Notes: generated by a model from the sequence alone, not told the origin. A stretch of DNA of 64,000 bases from Natribaculum breve (GCF_023008585.1 NZ_CP095391.1:186001-250000); one strand, 5' to 3'; positions 8,731-17,840 are shown, counted from the stretch's first letter. Translations and numbers: made by a program.

Positions 8731-9975
8731 TCACTGTTCGAGATTCAGGACCTCGACGGAGAGTTCGAGAAGGTCTACGAGTTGACGTGGAAGCAAGAAG
8801 TGTTCGCGAACGTGCTCCCGACCGTTCGCTCCGAACGTCGCTCGGCGGTCCTCGTCCTCGAGGAGTGTGACGACGCGGTCGGCGGCGCTCGCAACGTCGT
8901 CCGGTTCGACGAGATACCCGTTTCGACCGTCCTCGACCTGCAGCGGAATGCCACCGACGTTCGAACCGACGACCGGCGTGCGCTTCCAGAGGGCCTCCGA
9001 GACGACCAGTCCGAATCCCTCGCGCAGTGACTTCTGGACGACGACGTCTGCCTGCCGTTGCAGGACGTTCACCGTCGTGTCCGGAAGATCGGTCAGCACG
9101 TGCACGTCCGGATCGTCAGCGGTCTCCCGGGCGACCCGTTCGTACAACTCCAGCCCCTCTGGATCGTCGCCGGCCATCCCACCGACCAGCGCCAGCTGAA
9201 GGGTCGGGATTTCCTCGCGGGCACGACGGAACGCCTCCAGGGTGCCGAATTGATCTTTCCACGGATCGAAGCGGGAGACTTGCGAGACGAGCGGTGCGTC
9301 GAACGAGAGGGGATCGAGCCGATCACGTTCGGCGGCGATCGTCTCTTCGTCGAGCGATCGGTTCTTCTCCGTTACCGGATCGATCGACGGATAGACGGCG
9401 CTCGCCGTCGGCACGTCGATCCGCTCTGTGTAGACCGAGCGACTGAAAACCGCGTGGTCGACTCGCTTCGTGTACTCGGACACGAACGCGAGATACTCGT
9501 CGGACGGCTCGGTGAGGTCGACGTGACAGCGCCAGACGATCGCCGCGTTCGGCATCGTTTCCTCGAGCAGATCGATCATTCCGAGCGGTTGCGGATCGTG
9601 AATCACGACGACGTCGTATTCGTCCTCGAGTTCGGCTGCGTTTTCTTCGGTCACCGTCCGATAGGTCGCTTTCATCTCCTCGGTCAGTCGGGAACCACTC
9701 CCCTGGAGCCCGTTGTGAATCGCCTTGGTCACCTCGAAGAAGTCGTCGGTAGCGTCCATGACGAACCAGTCTGTGTCGATGGCGAGATCGTTACACACTG
9801 GAACGAGTGAATGGAGCAGTTCTGCGACGCCACCGCCGGTCGCGGTCGAGCTGACGTGGAGAACCCGGACGTCCGCCAGCGTCTCGGCGAGCGACTTCAG
9901 TCGCTCGAGTCGGCCGCTGTCCGTCACGGTGGCGTACGCCTCGATCGACCGATCCGGTAGTGATGGAGCGTGCAT
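8731..9975 (-). CDS. GT4 glycosyltransferase, trehalose synthase (TreT)-like
   Basis: The 414-residue product matches trehalose glycosyltransferring synthase: HVSSTATGGGVAELLHSLVP near the N-terminus (nucleotide-sugar binding), VVIHDPQPLG, the region DPWKDQFGTLEAFRRAR, and the GT-B EX7E motif EGFGLVVSE in the C-terminal Rossmann domain. TreT joins NDP-glucose and glucose to give trehalose, a compatible solute in some haloarchaea. The start at ATG 9975 fits the family N-terminus; the longer frame crosses a GC-rich hairpin and the divergent promoter. Assignment to trehalose rather than another disaccharide is by family resemblance. Confidence 0.85.
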   Translation of the reverse strand: MHAPSLPDRSIEAYATVTDSGRLERLKSLAETLADVRVLHVSSTATGGGVAELLHSLVPVCNDLAIDTDWFVMDATDDFFEVTKAIHNGLQGSGSRLTEEMKATYRTVTEENAAELEDEYDVVVIHDPQPLGMIDLLEETMPNAAIVWRCHVDLTEPSDEYLAFVSEYTKRVDHAVFSRSVYTERIDVPTASAVYPSIDPVTEKNRSLDEETIAAERDRLDPLSFDAPLVSQVSRFDPWKDQFGTLEAFRRAREEIPTLQLALVGGMAGDDPEGLELYERVARETADDPDVHVLTDLPDTTVNVLQRQADVVVQKSLREGFGLVVSEALWKRTPVVGSNVGGIPLQVEDGRNGYLVEPDDVASAADRVVTLLEDEDRRATFGANGREHVREHFLLPRQLVDLLELSVEVLNLEQ

Positions 9976-10040
9976 CGTCCGTACTCGTCGACACGACGAC
10001 GACGCTGGTATCTGTTGGGGGTGGTGTTCAAACGAGGTCG

Positions 10041-10080
10041 CGAGGCGGATTCCCCGCCCCACCGTGGGCGGGGAAGTTGA
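10041..10080. repeat. GC-rich hairpin shared with 18160-18200, IS200/IS605-like end
   Basis: A perfect 10-bp stem (TTCCCCGCCC at 10050-10059, GGGCGGGGAA at 10066-10075) with a 6-nt loop lies between the divergent glycosyltransferase and PNPOx-fold genes. The flank GGCGGATTCCCCGCCCCACCGTG recurs, inverted, at 18160-18200. Palindromic ends followed by a short GTTGAC-type tail resemble the ends of IS200/IS605-group elements. No transposase remains here, so this is read as an excision or decay scar. Confidence 0.5.
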
Positions 10081-10115
10081 CGAGACGTTCAGTTTTCGTT
10101 GCACGTCGGTATTCG

Positions 10116-10123
10116 CTTTATCA
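10116..10123 (+). promoter_or_regulatory. TATA box for the PNPOx-fold gene at 10151
   Basis: CTTTATCA centred about 31 nt before ATG 10151 matches an archaeal TATA box at the spacing expected for a leaderless or near-leaderless transcript. The hairpin at 10041-10080 lies 40 bp upstream of it. Confidence 0.55.
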
Positions 10124-10150
10124 ATCTCCGGGTCGTATCTCGAGACGAGG

Positions 10151-10642
10151 ATGACTGTCGACGAACTCCGCGACTACGGGATCCAACGGATGGACGACGA
10201 GGCGATCGAGAACTTCCTTTCGATCCAGCACGCCGGGATTCTCGGCCTCCCCACGTCGGGTGCGCCGTATCTGCTCCCGATGTCGTACGGGTTCGACGGG
10301 GGATCACACCTCTACTTCGCGTTTCTCGTCGAGGGACAGAGTCGGAAAACGGAGCTCGCCGACCAGGCCGATGTCGGCAGTTTCCTCGTCTACAACGCCG
10401 AGACGATGTTTCACTGGCGAAGCGTCCTCCTACGGGGTCCGATTCGAAGACTTTCCGAGGAGGAACGATCGAAGATAACGGAGGCACAGACCCCGGCGTG
10501 GCAGCCGGAACTGATCGAGACGGCGAGCGAGACGGGTGAAACTCGAGTGTACGAGTTTCAGATCGAAGAGTCGACGGGCGTCAGTCACGCCATTCGACCG
10601 CCAACGTTTTTCGAACGAGAGAGTCGAGACGCCACGGAATGA
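10151..10642 (+). CDS. Pyridoxamine 5'-phosphate oxidase-fold flavin protein
   Basis: A 163-residue single-domain protein of the same fold class as the 7035 gene: MDDEAIENFLSIQHAGILGLPTSG at the N-terminus (divided by family-typical turn residues), then YLLPMSYGFDGGSHLYFAF and GQSRKTELAD. ATG 10151 follows a well-placed TATA box. The C-terminal tail (YEFQIEESTGVSHAI) is typical of this haloarchaeal group. It probably binds FMN; no substrate can be named. It is divergent from the TreT-like gene and is the last intact gene before the IS630 relic. Confidence 0.8.
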   Translation: MTVDELRDYGIQRMDDEAIENFLSIQHAGILGLPTSGAPYLLPMSYGFDGGSHLYFAFLVEGQSRKTELADQADVGSFLVYNAETMFHWRSVLLRGPIRRLSEEERSKITEAQTPAWQPELIETASETGETRVYEFQIEESTGVSHAIRPPTFFERESRDATE

Positions 10643-10837
10643 GTCTGTTTCCGTGCTCCTCGAGGTGTCTTCGCTCGAGATAGATGATAACGGTTCCAGG
10701 TGTGCAACCAGGTAACGACGGTCTCGTCACAGAGGTGTCGTCCGTCTGGTCGATGCAGGCGAGAATGACGACAGACCAGAGATTTCCAGAATCGGAAGCC
10801 GTTCGATAACGTCTACTGCTCTATTGGTCGTAGAAAT

Positions 10838-11300
10838 AATTACTCACTTATGAGATTGGGAGTTGGTCGAGATCGGTGTCGATCGCTGTCGTGGGGTTGT
10901 CAAGTAATTCCTTGGTTTGATACAGACTACTATGGCGTGGCATCCATCTGCCGCCGCTTTGTGAATTTCTCGTGGAACGTTTCTTGGTTGTCTGCATCAG
11001 ATTCGGCGACTGTACGGCGTGGTTTTGACCGTTCGATGAAAATCAGTAACGGTCTCCTCAAGACCTTGTCAGCATCCGGTTACTCGACCCAGCTATAGAT
11101 CGTTCGTCGCTGAATGCCGCACCACCTGCTAGTTCAGTCTACGTGACGTCGTTTTTGTACACTATTTCTGATAAAAGCCGTTGTATCGGCTTCTATCACT
11201 CGACATTGTCGAGAGCATCTTGGAATATATCGACAGCGATCTCGTCGGGATGATCCACTGTGTCCAACAACAGATTTTGAGTAGAAAATTCTAACGGCTA
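10838..11300 (-). pseudogene. Decayed IS630-type element (copy A)
   Basis: The minus strand retains scattered pieces of the haloarchaeal IS630 transposase in the right order but with stops and frameshifts. There is a DHPDEIAVDIFQDALDN-like start near 11250, a helix-turn-helix stretch, RRTVAESDADNQETFHEK in the middle, and an AIDTDLDQLP tail near 10860. The middle catalytic region is missing. The nucleotide sequence is clearly related to the second relic at 18235-19290, including GTAGAAATAATTACTC versus GTTAGAAATAATTACTC at one end and CTACTATAG at the other. Confidence 0.72.
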
Positions 11301-11391
11301 CTATAGCGTTTTCCGACGTGGGCGTTCAGAAAACGTGACGTCTTACTCTTTAATTCTTATCTGAACACCGCCAAGAATTTTCGTAGAAAGG

Positions 11392-11398
11392 CTTATAT
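11392..11398 (+). promoter_or_regulatory. TATA box for the four-CxxC mini-protein gene
   Basis: CTTATAT lies 23-29 nt before ATG 11421, the spacing of a leaderless haloarchaeal promoter, and supports the short downstream frame as a real gene. Confidence 0.6.
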
Positions 11399-11420
11399 GT
11401 ACCCATATTGAGTCTTGTCC

Positions 11421-11591
11421 ATGGTACTCTCGTGCCATATCTGTGGAAGTACAGTTGCAAAAAACGGTACTTCTATCGACAAGATCGAGAACGGGTTCGA
11501 GTGCGCAGATTGCGGTGAAGTGACATGCACCGGCTGTATGTCGATCGGGGTCGCGAAGGCCACGAACCACTGCCAGCGGTGCCGTGGTTAA
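11421..11591 (+). CDS. 56-residue zinc-ribbon-like protein with four CxxC motifs
   Basis: The frame MVLSCHICGSTVAKNG... encodes 56 residues with CxxC pairs at 5/8, 28/31, 36/39 and 51/54, plus H50. Eight evenly spaced cysteines in four knuckles suggest binding of two zinc ions, arranged like a cross-brace (RING-like) or double ribbon. A TATA box at 11392-11398 supports a leaderless transcript. The gene sits isolated between an IS630 relic and the monooxygenase cassette. I do not recognise a named family. Small zinc-finger proteins are abundant and mostly uncharacterised in haloarchaea; DNA, RNA or protein binding are all possible. Confidence 0.72.
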   Translation: MVLSCHICGSTVAKNGTSIDKIENGFECADCGEVTCTGCMSIGVAKATNHCQRCRG

Positions 11592-11879
11592 CAGGAGCGA
11601 ATGCCGACCTGCAGCGAATACGGCAGTTCTGACCGTGGATTACCGAATTGCCGTCTCGTAATATAGTGTAGACGCACTGGTGACGGTTAATTTCTGCCGA
11701 CAGCCGTGACGTTCGCTTCCCTTTGCAGACGTGGGAGTACTAGTCCGTTCTGTTACACTCTAGCCTCGAACAGGTGGATCGACGACGAGTGACAGGAACG
11801 TCTATGATCACTGGCTTACCATAGCAGGTCTCACTCAGAACGTTCCCCGTCAAGGGTAATAGTCCGTCTGTCTGTACTC

Positions 11880-13580
11880 TCAGTCACCTTCCATGACGCT
11901 CAGTTGGGGCTTGTCGCCTTCTCGACCCAGATCGGTGACGGCTTCGGTGAGTTCGAAACCCTCGTAACCCTTTTCTGCGACCTCGAGGATGGTATTGTGG
12001 TAGAGATCGATACCGCCCGGATATGGCGTGAACACAGTCGGTTTGTCGGGGATGTTCTCGTTCATATACCAGGAGTCGGCCGTCGTGTAGAGCGTCTGTT
12101 CGGCGACTTCGCGGTTGTGGGTGGTCCAGGCGCGCTCTGCCGCCCTTGTGGCTTCGATGAGTTTGACATCGTTATCGACGAGGTACTCGATAGTGTCGGA
12201 GACCCACTCGACGTGGTGTTCGATAGCGACGGGCATGTTGCTCAGTACAGACGGACTCTGCGGGCCAGTGATTGTGAACATGTTCGGAAATCCGTAAAGC
12301 GCAAGACCGAGGTACGTCTGTGGTCCGTCATTCCACTTTTCGTCCAGCGTGAGCCCGTCTCTTCCCCGGATGTCCATCTGGAGCAGTGTCCCCGTCATGG
12401 CGTCAAAGCCAGTGGCGAGGATGATCATGTCGAACTCGTAGTGGTCGTCAGCCGTCTGGATTCCCTCTGGCGTGAATCGCTCGATTGGATCTTCGGTGAC
12501 GTCCACGAGGCTGACGTGGTCTTCGTTGTAGGTCTTGTAGTAGTCGGTGTGCAGCGGCGGCCGCTTGGTTCCGTAGTAGTGGTCTTCCGGTGCCAGTTTC
12601 TCGGCCAGGTCCGGGTCATCGACCGTTTCGCGGATCTTGTTGCGGAGGTACTCTGAGACTTTCTCGTTGGTCTCCTCGTTTATAAGGAGGTCCTCGAAGG
12701 CGAGCAGGAATCGGAACCCACCCTCCTGCCAACGCGGCTCCAGCGCCTCTTCGACCTCCTCCATCGTGAGATCCGCTGCCGTTTCGTATCCGGTCTCGAA
12801 AGGCATTCCGAACCCGGAGTTGTGAGCTTTCTCGAGGATCTCGTCGTAGTTCGCCTGAATGCTTTCCCACTCTTCGTCGGTCAGAGGACGGTGTCGGGCA
12901 GGGACGGCATAGTTGGGAGTTCGTTGAAAGACAGTCAGACGTTCGACGTCTTCTTTAGCGACCTCGGGGATGACCTGGATGCCGGTTGCGCCCGTGCCGA
13001 TAACCGCGACGCGCTTGTCATCGAAGTCGACTGGATCGTGGGGCCACTTCCCCGTGTGATACATTTCGCCCTCGAAGTCGTCGAGAGCCTCGAAGTCCGG
13101 TACGTAAGGTTCAGAGAGACAGCCCACGGCGGTAACGAAGTACTGGCTGGTGACCGCGTCACCGTCGTCGGTGCTGACCGTCCACGTACCGGCCTCTTCG
13201 TCGAAGGCAGCGGACGTGACTTCCGTCTCGAAGTCGATGTCTTTCCGAAGGTCAAGTTCGTCTGCGACGAACTGCAGGTACTCCAAGACCTCTGGCTGTT
13301 CGGGGTATCGTTCGCTCCACTCCCACTCCTCGAGAATCTCGTCGTTAAACGAGTAACAGTAGATGTGGCTCTCGCTATCACAGCGGGCACCAGGATATCG
13401 GTTCCAGTACCAGGTCCCGCCGACGTCGTCGGCTTTCTCGACGACTTTGACTGACAGTCCAAGTTCGTCCCGAAGCCGGTGCAGCATGTATAGCCCCGAG
13501 AACCCTGCACCGACGACTACCACGTCGTAGTCCGTTCCCTCCTGTATCTCGCCATTATCTTGCGTGTCTATCTCTGTCAT
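11880..13580 (-). CDS. Baeyer-Villiger-type flavin monooxygenase
   Basis: A full-length 566-residue class B flavoprotein monooxygenase. It has an FAD-binding GAGFSG (24-29), the GGTWYWNRYPGARCD region (about 54-68), the type I BVMO fingerprint F-x-G-x3-H-T-x2-W-P (F169 to P180, FEGEMYHTGKWP), and an NADPH-binding GTGATG (195-200). Such enzymes insert oxygen next to a ketone to give an ester or lactone, using NADPH and O2, in the cytoplasm. The next gene on the same strand upstream is an esterase, and an IclR regulator follows, which suggests a ketone degradation cassette. A TATA box and a palindrome lie upstream of the start. Confidence 0.92.
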   Translation of the reverse strand: MTEIDTQDNGEIQEGTDYDVVVVGAGFSGLYMLHRLRDELGLSVKVVEKADDVGGTWYWNRYPGARCDSESHIYCYSFNDEILEEWEWSERYPEQPEVLEYLQFVADELDLRKDIDFETEVTSAAFDEEAGTWTVSTDDGDAVTSQYFVTAVGCLSEPYVPDFEALDDFEGEMYHTGKWPHDPVDFDDKRVAVIGTGATGIQVIPEVAKEDVERLTVFQRTPNYAVPARHRPLTDEEWESIQANYDEILEKAHNSGFGMPFETGYETAADLTMEEVEEALEPRWQEGGFRFLLAFEDLLINEETNEKVSEYLRNKIRETVDDPDLAEKLAPEDHYYGTKRPPLHTDYYKTYNEDHVSLVDVTEDPIERFTPEGIQTADDHYEFDMIILATGFDAMTGTLLQMDIRGRDGLTLDEKWNDGPQTYLGLALYGFPNMFTITGPQSPSVLSNMPVAIEHHVEWVSDTIEYLVDNDVKLIEATRAAERAWTTHNREVAEQTLYTTADSWYMNENIPDKPTVFTPYPGGIDLYHNTILEVAEKGYEGFELTEAVTDLGREGDKPQLSVMEGD

Positions 13581-13616
13581 GGTATTGCCCGTTTGCTGGT
13601 GTCTCTGTGCGGATGG

Positions 13617-13650
13617 ATAAATCTTTCTTCATAACTAATGACTATTAGTT
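13617..13650 (-). promoter_or_regulatory. Monooxygenase promoter with upstream palindromic operator candidate
   Basis: On the minus strand GATTTATCC (13617-13625) is a TATA-like box about 37 nt before the monooxygenase start at 13580. Directly upstream, 13633-13650 is a perfect inverted repeat AACTAAT-N4-ATTAGTT. Its position beside the TATA box suits an activator or the IclR protein encoded 1.1 kb away, but binding is inferred only. Confidence 0.5.
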
Positions 13651-13704
13651 CAAATACTAGTAATATTGTGATCAATAAAGAACGGAGACGAAGTCACCGA
13701 AGAC

Positions 13705-14670
13705 CTACTCGAAGGTAGATCGGAGGTCAGTGGCGACGTCGTCGATGAGATCGCGGGAGCGAGTGAGGTTCATGGGCTCGATCAGGAACTGGGCGATACC
13801 GTGAATCGCGTCGTCGTAATTGATGTGGTTGACGTCGACGCCAGCTGCCTCGAGCTGGCTGGCGTAAGCAGCCCCCTCGTCGCGGAGCGGATCGAATCCG
13901 CAGGTGATGACCGTCGCCGGTGGGAGCCCTTCTAGACTACTGGCCTCTAGCGGGGACGCGTAGGGGTTCTTGCCGTCGACATCGTCGCGCAGGTAGAGAT
14001 CCCAGAACCACTCCATGTCCGCTTTCGTGAGCAGGTATCCTTCACCGTTCTCTTCGTACGAGTCCATATCAAAACCGTACTGAGTAACGGGATAGATGAG
14101 TACCTGACGGGCGATGGACGGACCGTCACGATCTCGAGCCAGGAGCGCGACAGCAGCCGCGAGATTGCCGCCGGCCGAATCGCCGGCAATGGCGACGCGA
14201 TCCGTGTCGATCTGCATCGTGTCGGCGTCGTCGAACACCCACTCGAGGACCGTATAACAGTCTTCTAGCGGCGTCGGGAACTTGTGCTCAGGTGCGAGCC
14301 GGTAGTCGACCGAGATCACCATCGAGTCGGTCTTATTGGTTAGTGTCCGACAGGTGGCGTCGTGGGTATCGAGGTCGCCGAGGACCCAGCCACCGCCGTG
14401 GAAGTACACCACCGTCGAGTACGGCCCCTCTCCCTCGGGGACGTATACACGAACAGGGATCCCCTCCTCGCCGATCGCCAACTCCATGACGTTTCCGACA
14501 GGCGTAGGCTCGTCGGGTTCGGGAAACATCTCTGCCATCAGCTCTCGAGCGTTCTCCGGAGAGAGCGACGAGTACGACGGCACTGGTTCGGCGTCCATCT
14601 GCTGGAGAAGGCCAGTAATCTCGGCGTGCGGTTCTTCTGCTGCTGTCACCTCGGGTGTTTCGGTAGACAT
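13705..14670 (-). CDS. Alpha/beta hydrolase, hormone-sensitive-lipase-like esterase
   Basis: The 321-residue enzyme carries the family IV (HSL) signature: oxyanion-hole HGGGW (91-95), nucleophile elbow GDSAGG (163-168, Ser165), acid near FDPLRDEG (D260/D264) and a catalytic His at H290 (AIHG). These cytoplasmic esterases hydrolyse short acyl esters. Placed between a Baeyer-Villiger monooxygenase and an IclR regulator, all on the minus strand, it most likely cleaves the ester or lactone made by the monooxygenase. A TATA-like ATTTATTAC lies about 25-33 nt upstream, and an inverted repeat CGTGTGT-N10-ACACACG (14671-14694) occupies the leader. Confidence 0.9.
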   Translation of the reverse strand: MSTETPEVTAAEEPHAEITGLLQQMDAEPVPSYSSLSPENARELMAEMFPEPDEPTPVGNVMELAIGEEGIPVRVYVPEGEGPYSTVVYFHGGGWVLGDLDTHDATCRTLTNKTDSMVISVDYRLAPEHKFPTPLEDCYTVLEWVFDDADTMQIDTDRVAIAGDSAGGNLAAAVALLARDRDGPSIARQVLIYPVTQYGFDMDSYEENGEGYLLTKADMEWFWDLYLRDDVDGKNPYASPLEASSLEGLPPATVITCGFDPLRDEGAAYASQLEAAGVDVNHINYDDAIHGIAQFLIEPMNLTRSRDLIDDVATDLRSTFE

Positions 14671-14694
14671 CGTGTGTCATGCCAACAACACACG
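14671..14694 (-). promoter_or_regulatory. Inverted repeat in the esterase leader
   Basis: CGTGTGT (14671-14677) and ACACACG (14688-14694) form a 7-bp inverted repeat between the TATA-like box and the esterase ATG. The 12-mer CGTGTGTTGTTG in it (minus strand) also occurs at 15548-15559 across the first codons of the IclR gene. This is a candidate operator; the second site is inside coding sequence, so chance is possible. Confidence 0.4.
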
Positions 14695-14797
14695 TAATAA
14701 ATCTATTGCTAGTATCCATCTAACATCTCGGTGAGGCATACACCACTGCCGTAAGAACCCCTAGTCGCCGTGTCGACGCGACGCCACTGGATTCGAC

Positions 14798-15565
14798 TCA
14801 CTCGAGGTAGAGGTCGTCGAAGTCATATCGCGAGAGACGGTGTTCAACCTCTTTGGCCGTCTGTCTGAGTAGAGCGGGAAGTTCCTGCTGTGCACGTTGA
14901 TCGTCGAGACGATGCAAGACAGTACTTATGAGAAGCGAACCGTAGATCTCGTCGTCGACTTCCACCGGCGCTGCAACCCCCCAAATGTTGTCGTGTGTCT
15001 CTCCCGCGTCCACGAGGATTCCCTCATTTCGGATGACTTCGATCTGGTCTTCCACCCGTCGGATCGCTTCCTCCTCGAGATCGGAACGGTCTAGAATGTC
15101 CCGACGAAGGGACTCCGACGTGTGGGCTAGAACCACTTTCCCCTGAGGGCTCTTTGCTAGATGGAACGGTTCTCCGAGAAACGGACCAGGAACGTGTACT
15201 GCATGGTGGCTGTTTCCCTCGTAGATCATCACAACGCTGCGCTCCTCCTTGACGAACACGGAGATGTACTCGTCGATGGACTTGGCAAGGATATCTACTG
15301 GTTCCACGGCAGCGTGCATAATCGGATACGAGTTCCGTATGGACCGACCCTTCTGCAGGAATTTCAGACTGAGACGGTATCTTCCGTCGCTCTCGACGAT
15401 GTAACCGCTATCCACTAACGTATTGAGGTAGTTGTAGACGCTGCTGACGGAGAGATCCACGTGTTCGGACAGCTCAGAGCAGGTCGGTTGGTCCAGTTCC
15501 TCGATCTTTTCGATCATAGTAAAAATGTTCTCGGCCGTTTTTATGTTCGTGTGTTGTTGTGACAT
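14798..15565 (-). CDS. IclR family transcriptional regulator
   Basis: From ATG 15565 the protein has 255 residues: an N-terminal winged helix-turn-helix (NIKTAENIFTMIEKI...SVSSVYNYLNTLVDSGYI, about 7-55) and a C-terminal IclR effector domain with FHLAKSPQGKVVLA and GVAAPVEV. The 79 extra residues of the longest frame lack homology and cross an AT-rich intergenic region. IclR proteins bind small acids or aromatics and control catabolic operons, often divergently or in the same cluster. This is the only specific regulator visible in the catabolic part of the window and lies next to the monooxygenase and esterase, its most likely targets. Confidence 0.92.
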   Translation of the reverse strand: MSQQHTNIKTAENIFTMIEKIEELDQPTCSELSEHVDLSVSSVYNYLNTLVDSGYIVESDGRYRLSLKFLQKGRSIRNSYPIMHAAVEPVDILAKSIDEYISVFVKEERSVVMIYEGNSHHAVHVPGPFLGEPFHLAKSPQGKVVLAHTSESLRRDILDRSDLEEEAIRRVEDQIEVIRNEGILVDAGETHDNIWGVAAPVEVDDEIYGSLLISTVLHRLDDQRAQQELPALLRQTAKEVEHRLSRYDFDDLYLE

Positions 15566-17034
15566 GCCACGGTAATCTACGTTCTCCCCTAAAAACCATG
15601 AGGACGGTGATAATAATTTCGTCGACCGCTTTGCTGGTTCTGGCCGATATCGAAGAACGTCCGTCGTCGTTGTATTGCATAACTGTATTAGAAGGAATCT
15701 CACGCAACGTCGTGTACTGTTGTAGTAATTCTCAAACGCCGAAGCACGCCACTGTACACGGATTCCTCGAGTATGACCGCTTGAAAATCCGCTCTCGATC
15801 AACTGAGGCGTGGTTTCACACCGTCATCGAGGAATTCGTCCAATGGGGACACGACATCTATTTCACGCCGGATACACTGGCCGCCACTGTCTCCCTGAAA
15901 TCTCACTCCGTGATTCCAGGGACAATTCCCGCTGAAACACTCGAAACAGTATTCCTGTATCACGAATCACCTCCATAAATCGGATTCATACAAGTCCTCG
16001 TCGACTATTGGTGAGAATTCACAACTTTTAGCTCGATTTTCACTACTAATATACACATCGAGGATCGAAGACGCCTGAACACCGAATTTAGTATTTCACC
16101 ACAGCAGTAACCCACAGGTAGCTGGTGAGCACGGTTCTCGAATCGTACCGGCAAGTCCATCAAGCTGCTCGAGTGCAGTCGTCTTGGAAGGTTCGACGTA
16201 TATCAGCAGTTTCGAAGGACTCCATCGGGACGACGTAGAGCTCTCGGGTACGAAACAAACGAGTTAGCTCTCTAGGTGCCTTTCCGGTTGTACGTCTGCC
16301 GCCGGAGAACGATCATTCCGTCGTGGCGTTCACAAACGATTCGATCACGTCTGTCCTGGATTACGATTACAACAGTGACGTTTTGACGTCCTCCGCACGG
16401 CTACCGCCGTAGAATACCTCCGTGGACATCACTTCCCGGCACGTTGTGGACTCCGTCCCGGCTGTGAACGTGCGGGATTAGCGCCCTTCGGCACCATGCA
16501 GGGGTATGGTTGTCTTGGACGTCCACTTGACGTAGCCTACCCAACGAGGGAGTGGCTCCCAGCAGCGTCCAGCACACTGGGCAGCGGGCCTTGCCATTGG
16601 CTTGACCACACGTTTCACCCACGACGCGTGGTCGTCTGGTGACATACCACCCACACTACTGGTTGGGCTGTGAAGGGGATGAGAGTCATGTGAGTGTTGA
16701 GACCCGCTCATAGCCATGTAAAGCGTGTGAATCCCCCACAGTAACACGTTGCATGTCTATTTTCGATACTGTGATAGAGACACGTAACCGAATCGATTCA
16801 GAATCCGCCGGTGATACGGTCAGAGCGTGAGACGTGGTTTGAGTCCCAGTCGTGGGCCTTCGCCTCGGAATTCTGCAATCGTCGTTCCAGAGATACTCTA
16901 GTGACGACCTGACAGAGGTTAACGAGCCGGGCACAATCCATTACTGCTCTACGGGTGTAAACCAATTATTGGGAGATCCGTGAACACCATCGATATCGAC
17001 ACTGTCCAGTTAGACCAGTTTGAGGAACGAGCAG
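15566..17034. other. Gene-poor, comparatively AT-rich region
   Basis: No convincing gene is seen. A plus-strand frame ending at 15978 (…STEAWFHTVIEEFVQWGHDIYF…) has somewhat protein-like composition but no recognised family and no good start. Overlapping minus-strand frames around 16401-16934 are Cys/His-rich in places yet out of register with each other, like a decayed mobile gene. The remainder looks non-coding. Confidence 0.5.
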
Positions 17035-17840
17035 GTCGTTGAATTACTTGACTAAACTGCTCGCAGACTTGCTCAGCGAGTGCTTTGCAGCGGATTTAGA
17101 AGAACCTTGGCCGTTGCCGTCCGAATTCATGCGACCGGTTATTTAATCGGAGAGATAACTTCGATTCTCGCTGATTTCGACGTTGGACGCTCGCACGGGG
17201 ATGTCTGGAACAGTATTCATCATTTAACATATAGTTTGTCTGACCCACTGTTGGTTGCGTCGTCACGGGTCGCGATTGACGAGACCGCGGTCAAGATCGA
17301 CGGCGAGCGGTTATTTGCTGCAATACACATCGAGACAAAACTGTTTCTTGGCATCGCGTTATTTGATCAGTACGCTTGATCTATACACAACTGGGTGCAG
17401 AAAAATGGTTTACAGCTGATAGTTGGGGAACGGCCGGATCACATCACGCTCGACGAAACGGTGATCCTCCTCGGCGATCAACGCTACTAACTGTACGCCG
17501 TCGATCCCGAGGCGAACGAGTTCCTCCACGTCAGGCTGTTCCGACGTGGAACGAAGGTGTTATCTCGATCTTTCTCTCCTAACTCATCGAGAAACACGAC
17601 GTCGATAAGGCCGTGTTTCTCATCGATTCCGGCTCCTGACTCAAAGTAGCACTCCATCGACACGGACTCCGATTTCGATATGGAAAACACGGAAATCGGA
17701 ACGTCGTCGAACGTCTCTTTCAAGATATAAAACGTCGCACCTACCAGTTCAGAAACTGCTTTCGAAACGTCGAATCAGAAACTGCTGAAACATGGATCCA
17801 GAGCTACGCATACTACTGGAACCCGATAATCTGAACAATG
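17035..17840 (+). pseudogene. IS6-family transposase relic, apparently chimeric
   Basis: Two pieces of haloarchaeal IS6-type DDE transposases lie in tandem. The first (about 17080-17375) reads through RVAIDETAVKIDGERLFAAIHIETK, with the first catalytic Asp in IDET. The second (about 17430-17840) restarts with RPDHITLDETVI, a second copy of the same motif, then LYAVDPEANEFLHVRLF, KAVFLIDSGS, HGNRNVVERLFQDIKRRTYQF with the final catalytic Glu region, and SYAYYWNPI. Stops and frameshifts interrupt both. Duplicated first-Asp motifs imply two related IS copies fused by deletion. Confidence 0.72.

Noticed and set aside
15559..15978. 139-codon plus-strand frame after the IclR gene
   Set aside because: The first part is antisense to the IclR promoter region and the last 90 residues match no family I know; kept only as a note in the intergenic entry.
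16401..16934. Cys/His-containing minus-strand frames, possible TnpB remnant
   Set aside because: Cysteine pairs do not follow the TnpB zinc-finger order and the frames do not join collinearly, so the identity is not supported.
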